A stretch of 64,000 nt of DNA, taken from Janthinobacterium sp. TB1-E2 (lineage in GTDB: Bacteria; Pseudomonadota; Gammaproteobacteria; Burkholderiales; Burkholderiaceae_D). The translations under genes were made by a program, and so were the position numbers. The notes beneath the pieces were generated by a model, which saw nothing but the letters and a program-made list of their open reading frames with translations, was not told where the DNA came from and searched no databases. The stretch is from assembly GCF_036885605.1 (NCBI RefSeq), contig NZ_CP142523.1, forward strand, positions 620,001 through 684,000, given 5' to 3'. This document shows, in pieces, positions 8,950-18,180 of the stretch. Position 1 is the stretch's first letter. Every line of letters starts with the position of its first letter.

Positions 8950-10110
8950 ATGCGACGATTCTGGTTATTGTTTGCGCAAACCGTGACGATCGCGTTGGCG
9001 CTGTACTTTGTGTACGGCGCGCTGCGCCCGGCCAGCCGGGTACAGCAACTGGGCTCTCCCGCGAAACCGGTGCCCGTGGTGGAAACGGCGTCGAGTAGCC
9101 TGGCGCCCGGCTCCTACCGCGACGCGGCGGCGCGCGCCATGCCCGCCGTCGTCAACATCCTCACCCTGCAAGTACCCAAGCGCGGCGCCCATCCGCTGGC
9201 GCGCGATCCCTTCTTCAAACGTTTCTTCGGCGACCGCGACCCGGACGACGGGGATGACGACGACTTGAAAAACAGCCTTGGCTCAGGTGTCATCGTCAGC
9301 CATGAAGGCTATGTGCTGACCAACAACCACGTGGTCGAAGGCGCCGACGAAATCGAAGTGGTGCTCACCGATGGCCGCAAGGCGCCGGCCAAGGTAGTGG
9401 GCCTGGACCCGGAAACGGACCTGGCCGTCATCAAGATCGACCTCGACAAGCTGCCCGTCATCGTGCTGGGCCAGTCGGAACTGGCGCGTGTGGGCGACGT
9501 GGTGCTGGCCATCGGCAACCCGTTCGGCGTGGGCCAGACGGTGACCATGGGCATCATCTCCGCCCTGGGCCGCAACAACCTGCACATCAACAGCTTTGAA
9601 AACTTCATCCAGACGGATGCGGCGATCAACTTCGGCAACTCGGGCGGCGCCCTGGTCGATACGCGCGGCAATCTGATCGGCATCAATACGGCCATTTACT
9701 CGCAAAGCGGCGGCTCCGTCGGCATCGGCTTTGCCATTCCCGTCTCGACGGCCAAGACGGTGATGGAAGCCATCATCAAGGATGGCCATGTGGTGCGCGG
9801 CTGGATCGGCGTGGAAACGCAGGACATCACGCCCGAACTGGCGCAAAGCTTCAACTTGCAGCGCACCAGCGGCGCCATCATCGCCGGCGTCGTGCGCAAC
9901 GGCCCGGCCGACAAGGCGGGCATCGTGCCCGGTGACATCCTGCTGACGGTGCAAGGCAAGCCCGTGGGCGACACGACGGAAATGCTGAATCTGATCGCCC
10001 AACTGCCGCCCGGCGAAAAAGCTAAAATGACGGTGCTGCGCAAGAATCGCGAAGCGGCACTCGACGTGATGGTGGGCAAGCGCCCCATCCCGAAAGAGCT
10101 TTCCAAATAG
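8950..10110 (+). CDS. HtrA/DegS-type serine endopeptidase
   Basis: A 386-residue envelope protease. A single N-terminal membrane segment (residues 4-25) anchors it to the inner membrane rather than releasing it to the periplasm. The trypsin-like domain carries the triad His127 (TNNHVV), Asp157 (ETDLAVIKI) and Ser231 (FGNSGGAL). One PDZ domain follows at about residues 280-375 (GIVPGDILLTVQGKPV). An acidic Asp-rich loop at residues 95-105 (DPDDGDDDD) precedes the protease core. One PDZ and a membrane anchor make DegS the closest E. coli parallel, though betaproteobacterial proteins of this type are often named MucD/DegQ-like. It likely acts in envelope quality control or stress signalling. Confidence 0.9.
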   Translation: MRRFWLLFAQTVTIALALYFVYGALRPASRVQQLGSPAKPVPVVETASSSLAPGSYRDAAARAMPAVVNILTLQVPKRGAHPLARDPFFKRFFGDRDPDDGDDDDLKNSLGSGVIVSHEGYVLTNNHVVEGADEIEVVLTDGRKAPAKVVGLDPETDLAVIKIDLDKLPVIVLGQSELARVGDVVLAIGNPFGVGQTVTMGIISALGRNNLHINSFENFIQTDAAINFGNSGGALVDTRGNLIGINTAIYSQSGGSVGIGFAIPVSTAKTVMEAIIKDGHVVRGWIGVETQDITPELAQSFNLQRTSGAIIAGVVRNGPADKAGIVPGDILLTVQGKPVGDTTEMLNLIAQLPPGEKAKMTVLRKNREAALDVMVGKRPIPKELSK

Positions 10111-10131
10111 TTGCTGATCGGAATTTGACAC

Positions 10132-10824
10132 ATGCATGTGCGTGATTTGACCCAATTTTTACGTGAACTGAGCGACAACAACAACCGTCCCTGGTTTGTG
10201 ATGAACAAGCCCCGCTACGACATCCTGCGCGAGGAATTCCTGGCGCTGGTCACCAGCTTGATCGGCGAGCTGGGCAAGTTCGACCCTGCCGTGAAATACT
10301 GCAATCCGAAGAAGGCCATGTTCCGCATCAACCGCGACGTGCGCTTTGCCCATGATAAAAGCCCGTATAAAACGCGTTTTTCGGCCGCCATCGCGCCGAA
10401 CGACATGCGCCGCCCCAGCAAGGCGGGCGGCCCCACGTATTATCTGCAGATCGACGGCCAGGGGAACCTGCTGTTTGGCGCCGGCGAGTACATGCCGCCG
10501 CCGGGCCGCCTGAAGGCGCTGCGCGAGCACATGGTCAACGATGCGCCAGGTTTTTCCAAAGTGCTGAAAAATAAGCGCTTGAAGGCCCGCTTCGGCACCA
10601 TCCAGAACGAGGGCAAGCTGCAGCGCCCGCCCAAGGGGTTTGACGCGGACGCCGAACATATCGAATTCATCAAGCTGAAGAGCTTTTTCGTCTGGACCGA
10701 AGTGCCGCTGCCCGTCAACGCCCCCGAGAAACTGCTGCCGACCCTGGCGGAAGGCTTGAAGGATGCGTGGCCGCTGGTCGAGTGGATGCGCGGCGCGAAA
10801 GAGCCGGAGGAAGTCACCGAGTAA
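10132..10824 (+). CDS. DUF2461 (TIGR02453) family protein
   Basis: A 230-residue protein of a widespread family without an established biochemical function. Diagnostic sequence parts are the N-terminal LRELSDNNNRPWFVMNKPRYD, the conserved basic stretch FRINRDVRFAHDKSPYKTRF and the YYLQIDG segment. It is predicted soluble and cytoplasmic. It follows the HtrA gene by 21 bases and precedes a cupin gene, so the three may be one transcript, but the neighbours do not reveal its role. Confidence 0.88.
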   Translation: MHVRDLTQFLRELSDNNNRPWFVMNKPRYDILREEFLALVTSLIGELGKFDPAVKYCNPKKAMFRINRDVRFAHDKSPYKTRFSAAIAPNDMRRPSKAGGPTYYLQIDGQGNLLFGAGEYMPPPGRLKALREHMVNDAPGFSKVLKNKRLKARFGTIQNEGKLQRPPKGFDADAEHIEFIKLKSFFVWTEVPLPVNAPEKLLPTLAEGLKDAWPLVEWMRGAKEPEEVTE

Positions 10825-10842
10825 TTGCTGAAGGAGCAGATG

Positions 10843-11184
10843 ATGGCACTGGAGCACGCAAGTTCAGGACAGGTGATCGAGGTGCTGCGCAGGGACGGCG
10901 ACGACCTGTCGCAGTTTTCCGCCATTGCGCTGGCCAAGACGGATGAACTGGAACTGATCCGCATGTGCATGCCCAAAGGCAAGACCATGCCCGAGCATCA
11001 TGTGCTCGGCGAAATCACCTTGCTGTGCCTGCAAGGGCAGGTGGCGGTGGAAGCGCATGGCGGCGTGCAAGTGCTGGGACCGGGGCAGATGCTGTACCTG
11101 CTTGGCGGCCAGGCGCACGCCCTGGAAGCGCGCGAAGACAGTCTGTTGCTGCTGACGATCTTGATGGCCAAGGCGGGACGCTAG
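10843..11184 (+). CDS. Small cupin-domain protein
   Basis: A 113-residue single-domain cupin. The barrel motifs are recognisable: PEHHVLGEITLLCLQGQVAVEAHG for the first cupin motif and GPGQMLYLLGGQAHALEARED for the second, with His residues that could bind a metal. The second of two adjacent ATGs (10843) is chosen because AAGGAG lies six bases before it. The substrate is unknown. It ends nine bases before the convergent gpsA. Confidence 0.8.
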   Translation: MALEHASSGQVIEVLRRDGDDLSQFSAIALAKTDELELIRMCMPKGKTMPEHHVLGEITLLCLQGQVAVEAHGGVQVLGPGQMLYLLGGQAHALEAREDSLLLLTILMAKAGR

Positions 11185-11192
11185 GTTTCGCC

Positions 11193-12233
11193 TTAGGCCG
11201 CCTCGGCGCGCGGATCGCGCGACAGCAGCTGCTGCACCATCACGTGCGGCAAATCCCCATCGAACAGTACGCCGGCCACCGCATTGGTGATCGGCATGTC
11301 GACGCCCATGCGGCGCGCCAGTTCGCGCACGGCCTTGGCGCAGGGCACGCCTTCGGCCACATGACCAAGTTCAGCCACGATGGTATCCAGCGCCTTGCCT
11401 TGCGCCAAGCCCAGGCCGACCCGGCGGTTGCGCGACAGGTCGCCCGTGCAGGTCAAAATCAAATCGCCCATGCCGGTCAAGCCCATGAACGTTTCCGTCT
11501 GGCCACCGAGGGCCGTGCCCAGGCGCGTGATTTCCGCCAGGCCACGCGTGATCAGCGCGGCGCGCGCATTCAAACCCAGACCCAGGCCGTCGGCCACACC
11601 GGTGGCAATGGCCAGCACATTCTTGACGGCGCCGCCCACTTCCACGCCCACCAGGTCGTCGCTCGCATACACGCGGATGGTGCCGCCATGCAGGGCGGAG
11701 ACGACGGCGCCGCGCAAGGCCGCATTGTGCGAGGCGATGGTCAGCGCGCACGGCAAGCCGCGCGCCACTTCCTGCGCGAACGAAGGGCCGGACAGGGCGC
11801 CGCCGGGGATGGTGTCACCCAGCACTTCCTGCACGATCTGGTGCGGCAGCATGCCCGTACCGCCTTCAAACCCTTTGCACAGCCACACGAGGTTGCCGAT
11901 GGCCTTGTCTTTCAGCTGATGCAGCATCGGCCGCAAGCCCGCCACGGGGCAGGCGGCGATCAAGAGGCCCTGTTCGCCGCTGGCATGCGCGACGGCGGCG
12001 TCGAAATCGGCGCTGATGCGCAGTTGCGGCGGCAAAGGGAAGCCGGGTAAATAACTGTTTTCGCCGCTGGCGGCCATGGCGGCCATGGCGTCGCCATTGC
12101 GGCCCCACAGCAGCACGTCGTGGCGGCCGGCCAGCGCCATGGCCACGGCCGTGCCCCAGGCGCCGGCGCCCAGGAGGGTGATCTTGCGGGCGGCGGGAAT
12201 ACTATCGGGAATGACTTCAGGAGAAACTTGCAT
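11193..12233 (-). CDS. gpsA: Glycerol-3-phosphate dehydrogenase [NAD(P)+]
   Basis: A 346-residue cytoplasmic enzyme that reduces dihydroxyacetone phosphate to sn-glycerol 3-phosphate for phospholipid synthesis. The N-terminal Rossmann fold has [16 protein letters not shown]. The conserved substrate region contains [12 protein letters not shown] with the catalytic lysine, and [23 protein letters not shown] follows. Length is slightly above the usual 330-340. It lies in the order secB - SH3 protein - gpsA on the minus strand. Confidence 0.96.
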   Translation of the reverse strand: MQVSPEVIPDSIPAARKITLLGAGAWGTAVAMALAGRHDVLLWGRNGDAMAAMAASGENSYLPGFPLPPQLRISADFDAAVAHASGEQGLLIAACPVAGLRPMLHQLKDKAIGNLVWLCKGFEGGTGMLPHQIVQEVLGDTIPGGALSGPSFAQEVARGLPCALTIASHNAALRGAVVSALHGGTIRVYASDDLVGVEVGGAVKNVLAIATGVADGLGLGLNARAALITRGLAEITRLGTALGGQTETFMGLTGMGDLILTCTGDLSRNRRVGLGLAQGKALDTIVAELGHVAEGVPCAKAVRELARRMGVDMPITNAVAGVLFDGDLPHVMVQQLLSRDPRAEAA

Positions 12234-12269
12234 GCAACCTCAACGGAGCAGGGGGAACGGACGCGGTGC

Positions 12270-12731
12270 TTACAGGCCCCACACTTCGCTGGTCTTGACG
12301 TAGCCGCTCTGGCCATCCTTGTGGCGCACCTTGACCCAGCCGGAACTCGCTTGCTCGCTCATTTCCAGCAGCACGCCCTTGTCGACGAGGAGGATGGCGG
12401 AGGCCGTGTCGTCGGGGCTGGCGCGCACCTTGAGGTTCGCGGCGCGCGCCACGACGTTGCGCTTGGCCGACAGGCCCTTGGCTTCCGTCCAGGCCATTTC
12501 GCCGCTGGCGTCGCGTACCTTGACCCATTCGCCGTAGCTGAGCACGACTTCCAGCGGCATGCCGCGTGGCGCCACGTACAGCTTGCCGCCCTTGGAGGAT
12601 GGCGCGTCGTACAGGATCACGGGGGCTGCGCCCACCGTTTTGAAATCGACGGCGTGGCTGGCGGCGGTCGCCAGCAGCAGCACGGCGCCGGCCATCCAGC
12701 GGAACTTGCTCAAGAGCGCACTTTTCAACAT
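12270..12731 (-). CDS. Exported protein with two bacterial SH3 domains
   Basis: A 153-residue protein with a basic N-terminus and hydrophobic signal segment (residues 10-27, cut near SHA). Two SH3-like repeats follow: residues 35-85 (ILYDAPSSKGGKLYVAPRGMP ... GEWVKVRD) and residues 92-150 (LKVRASPDDTASAILLVDKG ... GWVKVRHKDGQSGYV). Such domains often bind peptidoglycan peptides or envelope proteins. It sits between gpsA and secB; the specific partner is unknown. Confidence 0.85.
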   Translation of the reverse strand: MLKSALLSKFRWMAGAVLLLATAASHAVDFKTVGAAPVILYDAPSSKGGKLYVAPRGMPLEVVLSYGEWVKVRDASGEMAWTEAKGLSAKRNVVARAANLKVRASPDDTASAILLVDKGVLLEMSEQASSGWVKVRHKDGQSGYVKTSEVWGL

Positions 12732-12750
12732 GATATTTTGAACCTTAACG

Positions 12751-12797
12751 AAACACGGCGGCCAGGCCGCCGTGTCAGGCCAGCCTTGACGGCTGGC
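12751..12797 (-). terminator. Tandem hairpins downstream of secB
   Basis: Two perfect hairpins follow the secB stop on the minus strand: a 7-bp stem (12779-12785 with 12791-12797), then a 9-bp GC-rich stem (12754-12762 with 12766-12774). Only a short TTT follows. This is a plausible but weak terminator between secB and the SH3-protein gene. Confidence 0.45.
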
Positions 12798-12814
12798 GGG
12801 GTCTTGCCTGAAGC

Positions 12815-13291
12815 TTAGTGCGTCGTCGCGTCGGCTGCCGGGGCAGCTGCAGCGGCGTCAGCAATAGCTTGCAGACGTTGTTGGTAGAACACTTCGAAAT
12901 TGATCTCAGCCAGGTGCACTGGCGGGAAGCCGGCACGGGTGATCACGTCGGCGATGTTGGCGCGCAGGTAAGGGTAGATGATGTTCGGGCAGCCGATTCC
13001 CAGCAGCGGATCGAGTTGATCGGCAGGAATGTTGCGTGCTTCGAAGATACCGGCTTGCTTGCCTTCAACCAGGAAAGCGACTTTATCGCCGACTTTGGCG
13101 GTGACGGTGATGGTCACGGTGGCTTCGAAGATGCCGTCGGCCAGAGGCGCAGCGCCCACGTCCAGAGCGACTTCGATCGCTGGTGCTTCTTGTTCCAGGA
13201 AGATAGCTGGGGAATTTGGTTGTTCCAGCGACATGTCTTTCAGGTAGACGCGTTGGATTTGGAAGACTGGTTGCAGGTTTTCGTCAGACAT
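12815..13291 (-). CDS. secB: Export chaperone SecB
   Basis: A 158-residue tetrameric chaperone that keeps preproteins unfolded and delivers them to SecA. Conserved parts are [21 protein letters not shown], the acidic ALDV strand, [13 protein letters not shown] and the C-terminal [19 protein letters not shown]. The start at 13291 (MSDENLQ) matches the family; the frame extends 12 codons upstream without support. It is the usual neighbour of grxC and gpsA in betaproteobacteria. Confidence 0.97.
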   Translation of the reverse strand: MSDENLQPVFQIQRVYLKDMSLEQPNSPAIFLEQEAPAIEVALDVGAAPLADGIFEATVTITVTAKVGDKVAFLVEGKQAGIFEARNIPADQLDPLLGIGCPNIIYPYLRANIADVITRAGFPPVHLAEINFEVFYQQRLQAIADAAAAAPAADATTH

Positions 13292-13451
13292 GGAACGCTT
13301 TCGTTGTAAAGGACAAGAACGGCACACCGTTCAAATATGGTGCTTGCGGTATGTAAACCGCGCCGGATAGGCGCGGCCAGATCAGGTGCGAGGGCAATTG
13401 TATCAAAACAATACGACAAAAAACCAAGCAATTTCTCGAACCAGCTTTATA

Positions 13452-13718
13452 TCAGGCTGCCGTGCCATTTAACAAGGGGTCGAGCTTGCCAGCTTGATCG
13501 AGCGCATACAAATCGTCGAATCCGCCCACGTGGGTGTCGCCCACATAGATTTGCGGCACCGTGCGGCGGCCCGTGCGTTCCATCATCTTGATGCGCTCTT
13601 CCGGGTCGAGGTCGACGCGGATCTTTTGCACCGCGACGCCCTTCGATTCCAGCAGGCGCTCGGCGCGCACGCAATACGGGCACACGGCGGTGCTATACAC
13701 AATTACGGGGACAGTCAT
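13452..13718 (-). CDS. grxC: Glutaredoxin 3
   Basis: An 88-residue glutathione-dependent thiol reductase. The dithiol active site CPYC lies at about residues 13-16. The cis-proline segment TVPQIYVG and the glutathione-contact motif GGFDDLYAL follow, all in standard spacing. It lies between the rhodanese gene and secB in the same direction and is probably co-transcribed with the rhodanese. Confidence 0.96.
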   Translation of the reverse strand: MTVPVIVYSTAVCPYCVRAERLLESKGVAVQKIRVDLDPEERIKMMERTGRRTVPQIYVGDTHVGGFDDLYALDQAGKLDPLLNGTAA

Positions 13719-13745
13719 GATGATTCCTTCCAGTTAAGTGCCGGC

Positions 13746-14162
13746 TTACTTCGCCAGCGACAAGGTTTTCAATGGCAAACCTTGCTTTTTCCATTCGTCG
13801 AGGCCGCCTTCCAGGCTCGTTGCCTCAGCGAAACCAGCTTTGCCCAGCAGGCCGACGGCGGTTGCCGAACGCGAACCTTTCTGGCAAACCACTACAATGG
13901 GGCGCGTTTTGAATTTTTCCAGCTCGCCCAGGCGTTTTGACAGTTCCGGCAGCGGAATATTTTTTGCTTCAGGCAAGTGGCCCGTGGCGAATTCTTCCGC
14001 GCTGCGCACATCGACGATGACGCTCTTGCCGCGGTTGATCAGTTGCGTGACTTCCAGCACGGTCGCGCGCTTGCCGCGCATCGACAGCAGTGGCCAGAGG
14101 AGGGCGCCGCCGGAAATAATGACGATGGCAAACAGAAAAATGTGGTCGATAATGAATTTCAC
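13746..14162 (-). CDS. Membrane-anchored rhodanese-like protein
   Basis: A 138-residue protein with one N-terminal membrane helix (residues 5-25) and a rhodanese domain (about residues 30-135). The active-site loop is CQKGSRSA with the catalytic cysteine, and the domain also contains VIVDVRSAEEFATGHLPEAKNIP. Single-domain rhodaneses transfer sulfane sulfur; the in vivo acceptor is unknown. It is first in the rhodanese-grxC-secB run. Confidence 0.9.
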   Translation of the reverse strand: MKFIIDHIFLFAIVIISGGALLWPLLSMRGKRATVLEVTQLINRGKSVIVDVRSAEEFATGHLPEAKNIPLPELSKRLGELEKFKTRPIVVVCQKGSRSATAVGLLGKAGFAEATSLEGGLDEWKKQGLPLKTLSLAK

Positions 14163-14193
14163 GTAGGGTCCAATGGTTTAAGTCAATCCGCGC

Positions 14194-14199
14194 ATTATA
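14194..14199 (-). promoter_or_regulatory. Possible -10 element for the rhodanese-grxC run
   Basis: The minus strand reads TATAAT here, 32 bases upstream of the rhodanese start. No good -35 match was found at the proper distance, so this is tentative. The same AT-rich spot lies about 70 bases before gpmA on the other strand. Confidence 0.35.
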
Positions 14200-14268
14200 A
14201 AATAGAAGCTGGACGAGGTCTTTTTACGTTTTGCTTTTTTGATTTGAACCCCTTGAGAAGATAGAACT

Positions 14269-15015
14269 ATGTACAAAATCGTTTTCATGCGTCACGGCGA
14301 GTCCACCTGGAACCTCGATAACCGCTTCACCGGCTGGACCGACGTCGATCTGACGGAAAAGGGCGTCAACGAAGCCAAGGCCGCCGGCCAGATCCTCAAG
14401 CAGGAAGGTTTTACGTTCGACGTGGCCTACACTTCCGTCCTGAAGCGCGCCATCCGCACCCTGTGGCTGGCGCTCGACGAGATGGACATGATGTATCTGC
14501 CGATCAAGAACGACTGGCGCTTGAACGAGCGCCACTATGGCGCCCTGCAAGGCCTGGACAAGGGCGAGACGGCCGCCAAGTATGGCGACGAGCAAGTCCT
14601 CGTGTGGCGCCGCAGCTACGACACGCCGCCGCCGCCGCTGGCGGAAGACGATGACCGCGCTTCGTTCAACGATCCGCGCTACGCCGGCTTGCCGAAAGCG
14701 TCGATTCCGCTGACCGAATGCCTGAAAGACACCGTGGCGCGGGTGATGCCGGCCTGGGATGAGGAAATCGCCCCGGCCATCCGTGCTGGCAAAAAGATCA
14801 TCATTTCGGCCCATGGCAACAGCCTGCGCGCGCTGATCAAGATGCTCGACGGTATCAGCGACAGCGACATCGTCGGCCTGAACATCCCGAACGGCCAGCC
14901 GCTCGTGTATGAACTGGACGCCGACCTGAAACCGATCCGTCACTACTACCTGGGCGACCCGGCAGCGATTGCGGCAGCGCAAGCAGCCGTGGCGAACCAA
15001 GGGAAGGCCAAGTAA
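14269..15015 (+). CDS. gpmA: 2,3-bisphosphoglycerate-dependent phosphoglycerate mutase
   Basis: A 248-residue glycolytic enzyme that interconverts 3- and 2-phosphoglycerate through a phosphohistidine. The catalytic RHGESTWN is at residues 8-15; [12 protein letters not shown] and the second histidine in [13 protein letters not shown] follow. Length is typical of the dimeric/tetrameric cofactor-dependent form. It is divergent from the rhodanese gene, and the next gene (envC) starts one base after its stop. Confidence 0.97.
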   Translation: MYKIVFMRHGESTWNLDNRFTGWTDVDLTEKGVNEAKAAGQILKQEGFTFDVAYTSVLKRAIRTLWLALDEMDMMYLPIKNDWRLNERHYGALQGLDKGETAAKYGDEQVLVWRRSYDTPPPPLAEDDDRASFNDPRYAGLPKASIPLTECLKDTVARVMPAWDEEIAPAIRAGKKIIISAHGNSLRALIKMLDGISDSDIVGLNIPNGQPLVYELDADLKPIRHYYLGDPAAIAAAQAAVANQGKAK

Positions 15016-15016
15016 C

Positions 15017-16555
15017 TTGTCGTCTTTCTTCCGCGGCACAGCCATCGCCCCCTCTGCTGAACGACCCCTGCCGGCGTGGCGCGCCGGTGCCATGCTGTGC
15101 CTGGCGCTGCTGCTTTCCAGCGGCGCCGCGCAGGGCGCCAAGCCCACCGAACGCAGCAAGCAGAAGGCGGCCGCGGAAGCACAACGTGCTGGATTGCAAC
15201 AAAAGCTGACGGCGCTCAAGCGCGACATCAGCCGCACGGAAAGCGCCAAGGATGACGCGGCCGATACCCTGGCCGAGTCGGAAGAAGCCATTTCCAATGC
15301 CAACCGCGCCTTGCGCGACCTGGCGCAGGAGCAAAGCGAGACGGGCGTGAAACTCAATGCGCTGGGGCAAGAGCACCAGCAATTGACGGCCACCGTCGAG
15401 AAACAAAAGACGCAGCTGTCAAAGTTGCTGCGTGAGCAATATGTCGCCGGCAACGAAGACCGCATCAAGTTGCTCTTGTCGGGCGACAACCCCAACCGCA
15501 TCAACCGTGACTTGCAATTGATGGCGTATGTGTCGCAGGCGCAGGCGCGCCTGCTGGAAGCCTTGCGCGCCAACTTGCTGGCCGTGGAGAAAAACCAGGC
15601 GGACGTGCAGAACGCCAAGGATGAACTGGAAGAAATTGCGCAGGAAGAGCGTGACCAGAAGGCCCTGCTGGTGCAGGAGAAGGCGCGCCGCGCCGCCTTG
15701 CTGACGACCCTGTCGCAGCGCCTGGTGGCGCAGCGCAAGGAAGTGGGCAATGTCGAGCGCGACGAACAGCGCATGGGTAACCTGGTCGACAAGCTGGCCA
15801 AACTGATCGAAGAGCAGGCCGCGGCCGCCGCGGCTGAAAAGAAACGCCAGCAATTGCTGGCCGAGCAGCGCGCTGCCGCCAAGGCGGCCGCCGACGCGAA
15901 GATCGCGGCGGAAAAACGCGAACGCCTGCTGGCCGCGCGCGCCAAGGCGGCCCAGGCGCAGGCCGAACGCGAACGCATTGCTAAAGAGCAACAAAATAAA
16001 TCGGGCAAGATCAAGCCGCAGACGCCGCCTCCGCCACCCGTGAAACTGGAACCGATCGACGACGACGAGCCGCCGCAAGTGGCCAAGGTGACACCGAAGC
16101 CGGAACCGAAGCCGGAACCGGAGCCGGAACGCCCGAGCCTGGGCCCGGCCGCGCCGGCCGGCGCCTTTGCCAGCCTGAAAGGGCAGCTGCGTGCCCCCGT
16201 GGCGGGCAAGATCGCCGCCCGCTTCGGCAGCAAGCGCGGTGACGGCCCCAGCTGGAAGGGCGTGTTCATCCGTACGGGCGAAGGCAGCGAAGTCCACGCC
16301 ATCGCCGGCGGCCGCGTCGTGTTTTCCGACTGGCTGCGCGGTTTCGGCAATTTGATCATCGTCGACCATGGCGGCCAGTACATGAGTATTTATGGCAATA
16401 ACCAATCCTTGCTGAAACGGGTGGGCGACGCCGTCAAGGGCGGCGACGCCATTGCCAGCGCGGGCAACAGCGGCGGCAACGAGGAATCAGGGCTATACTT
16501 TGAATTGCGTCATCAGGGCCGCGCCTTCGATCCCGCCACCTGGGTGAAGTTTTAA
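15017..16555 (+). CDS. envC: Murein hydrolase activator, EnvC family
   Basis: A 512-residue periplasmic protein. A signal segment (about residues 27-43) is followed by long coiled coils (residues 50-330) rich in Ala, Glu, Lys and Arg, a Pro-rich linker with PKPEPKPEPEPE repeats, and a C-terminal LytM/M23 domain (about residues 395-512). The LytM fold is recognisable (GVFIRTGEGSEVHAIAGG, GNLIIVDHGG), but the metal-binding HxxxD and HxH positions are altered (KGVFIR and FELRH). This fits a non-catalytic amidase activator like E. coli EnvC. The TTG at 15017 is chosen as start because AAGG lies nine bases upstream; an ATG at 15092 would cut into the signal segment. Confidence 0.9.
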   Translation: MSSFFRGTAIAPSAERPLPAWRAGAMLCLALLLSSGAAQGAKPTERSKQKAAAEAQRAGLQQKLTALKRDISRTESAKDDAADTLAESEEAISNANRALRDLAQEQSETGVKLNALGQEHQQLTATVEKQKTQLSKLLREQYVAGNEDRIKLLLSGDNPNRINRDLQLMAYVSQAQARLLEALRANLLAVEKNQADVQNAKDELEEIAQEERDQKALLVQEKARRAALLTTLSQRLVAQRKEVGNVERDEQRMGNLVDKLAKLIEEQAAAAAAEKKRQQLLAEQRAAAKAAADAKIAAEKRERLLAARAKAAQAQAERERIAKEQQNKSGKIKPQTPPPPPVKLEPIDDDEPPQVAKVTPKPEPKPEPEPERPSLGPAAPAGAFASLKGQLRAPVAGKIAARFGSKRGDGPSWKGVFIRTGEGSEVHAIAGGRVVFSDWLRGFGNLIIVDHGGQYMSIYGNNQSLLKRVGDAVKGGDAIASAGNSGGNEESGLYFELRHQGRAFDPATWVKF

Positions 16556-16602
16556 GTTCCCACCATTGCTGCGGCAGCGAATTTGTAGATTGCGAAGAAT
16601 AC

Positions 16603-18096
16603 ATGGGTATCAAAGTCAAAAGTATCGGCCTGATCGGTCTGGGCGTACTGGCCGGCATCGGCATGTCGCTGCAGTTCCCGGCCGTGGCGCAGAAGATCAC
16701 GAATGCCCCGCTGCCGCTCGACGAGCTGCGCCAGTTGTCCGACGTCTTCGGCCTGATCAAGTCCGATTACGTCGAGAAGGTGGAAGACAAGAAACTCTTG
16801 ACGGAAGCCATTTCCGGCATGGTCTCGTCGCTGGACCCGCATTCCGTCTACCTCGATAAAAATGCCTTCAAGGAAATGCGCGAAAGCGTGCAGGGCAAGT
16901 TTGTCGGCATCGGCATCGAAGTGAGCATGGAAGACGGCTATGTGAAAGTCGTCTCGCCCATCGAGGACAGCCCGGCCGCCAAGGCCGGCATCCAGGCGGG
17001 CGACCTGATCACCCGTCTCGACAACATTCCGCTGAAAGGCTTGCAGCTGGAAGAAGTCATCAAGAAGATGCGTGGCCAGCCCGGCAGCAAGCTGGTGCTG
17101 ACGATGTCGCGCAAGGGCGAAAGCAAGCCGCTGGTCTTCCCCATCGTGCGCGAGGAAATCCGCGTGCAAAGCGTGAAGGCCAAGATGGTCGCGCCCGGCT
17201 ATGCCTGGCTGCGCATCGCCCAGTTCCAGGAACCGACCGTCGACGACATGGTCAAAAAGATCAATGCGCTGTATGCGCAAGACCCCAAGCTCAAGGGCCT
17301 GGTGCTGGACTTGCGCAACGATCCGGGCGGCGTCGTGCCGGGCGCCATCGGCGTGGCCACGGCATTTTTGCCCGGCAATTCCGTGATCGTCTCGACCAAG
17401 GGCCAGTTGCCCGAGTCGAAACAGGTGTTTTACGGCCGCCGCGAATTCTATGCGCCGCCCGGCGCCAAGGCCGATCCGCTGGCCAAGCTGCCGGCCGCGC
17501 TGAAAACCGTGCCGCTGGTGGTGCTGGTCAATGCCGGTTCCGCGTCCGCCTCGGAAATCGTCGCCGGCGCCCTGCAGGATTACCAGCGCGCCACTGTTAT
17601 CGGCACGCAGACGTTCGGCAAGGGTTCCGTGCAAACCTTGCGCCAGATCACGGCCGACACGGCCGTCAAGCTGACGACGGCCCGCTACTACACGCCGAAA
17701 GGCCGGGCCATCCAGGCGCGCGGCATCGTGCCTGACTTGCTGGTCGATGAAACGGCCGAAGGCGACGGCTGGAACAGCCTGCGCGTGCGCGAGGCGGACT
17801 TGGAAAAACACTTGAGCAGCAACGATGGCAAGCCGGAAGCGGCCAAGCCGACGATGGAAGGCATGCAGGATCAATTGGAAGAAGAGCAGCGCCTGATCGC
17901 CACGGCGAAAAAGCGCAAGCCGCTCGAATACGGCGCCAAGGACGATTTCCAGCTGCAGCAAGCCTTGAACCACTTCCAGGGCTTGCCGGTGCAGCTGGCC
18001 AAGGTGGACGCCAAGGTTGAAAAGATCGGCGCCAAGCCGGAAATCGCTTCCGACATCAAGGCCGATGACAAGAAGATTCCTGTGCGGAAGCCTTGA
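16603..18096 (+). CDS. ctpA: C-terminal processing peptidase, S41 family
   Basis: A 497-residue envelope serine protease. A hydrophobic N-terminus (residues 6-27) serves as signal or anchor. The PDZ domain lies at about residues 95-180 (GIEVSMEDGYVKVVSPIEDSPA). The S41 core has the catalytic serine in NAGSASASEIVAG and the lysine in TFGKGSVQ. A Lys/Asp-rich C-terminal tail follows the core. Such proteases trim or degrade envelope proteins, including peptidoglycan hydrolases. It follows envC by 47 bases, which suggests a shared role in cell-wall remodelling. Confidence 0.94.
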   Translation: MGIKVKSIGLIGLGVLAGIGMSLQFPAVAQKITNAPLPLDELRQLSDVFGLIKSDYVEKVEDKKLLTEAISGMVSSLDPHSVYLDKNAFKEMRESVQGKFVGIGIEVSMEDGYVKVVSPIEDSPAAKAGIQAGDLITRLDNIPLKGLQLEEVIKKMRGQPGSKLVLTMSRKGESKPLVFPIVREEIRVQSVKAKMVAPGYAWLRIAQFQEPTVDDMVKKINALYAQDPKLKGLVLDLRNDPGGVVPGAIGVATAFLPGNSVIVSTKGQLPESKQVFYGRREFYAPPGAKADPLAKLPAALKTVPLVVLVNAGSASASEIVAGALQDYQRATVIGTQTFGKGSVQTLRQITADTAVKLTTARYYTPKGRAIQARGIVPDLLVDETAEGDGWNSLRVREADLEKHLSSNDGKPEAAKPTMEGMQDQLEEEQRLIATAKKRKPLEYGAKDDFQLQQALNHFQGLPVQLAKVDAKVEKIGAKPEIASDIKADDKKIPVRKP

Positions 18097-18118
18097 TGCT
18101 TAACCCAATGCAAGTGCC

Positions 18119-18145
18119 GGGGTCGGACCCTGAGGGTCCGACCCC
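18119..18145. repeat. Perfect 12-bp inverted repeat (GGGGTCGGACCC type)
   Basis: GGGGTCGGACCC, a TGA loop, and its exact reverse complement, between ctpA and the MoeB-like gene. From general memory, closely related GGGGTC-GACCCC palindromes are scattered between genes in Oxalobacteraceae, so this looks like a member of an extragenic palindromic repeat family. It may also act as a terminator for ctpA, but no T-run follows. Confidence 0.6.
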
Positions 18146-18180
18146 AGGGTGTGATCTGGGTTTGCAGTAGACGTAAAACC

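Noticed and set aside
14224..16383. 719-codon frame antisense to gpmA and envC
   Set aside because: Ser/Ala/Arg-rich shadow of a GC-rich coding region; the plus-strand genes are certain.
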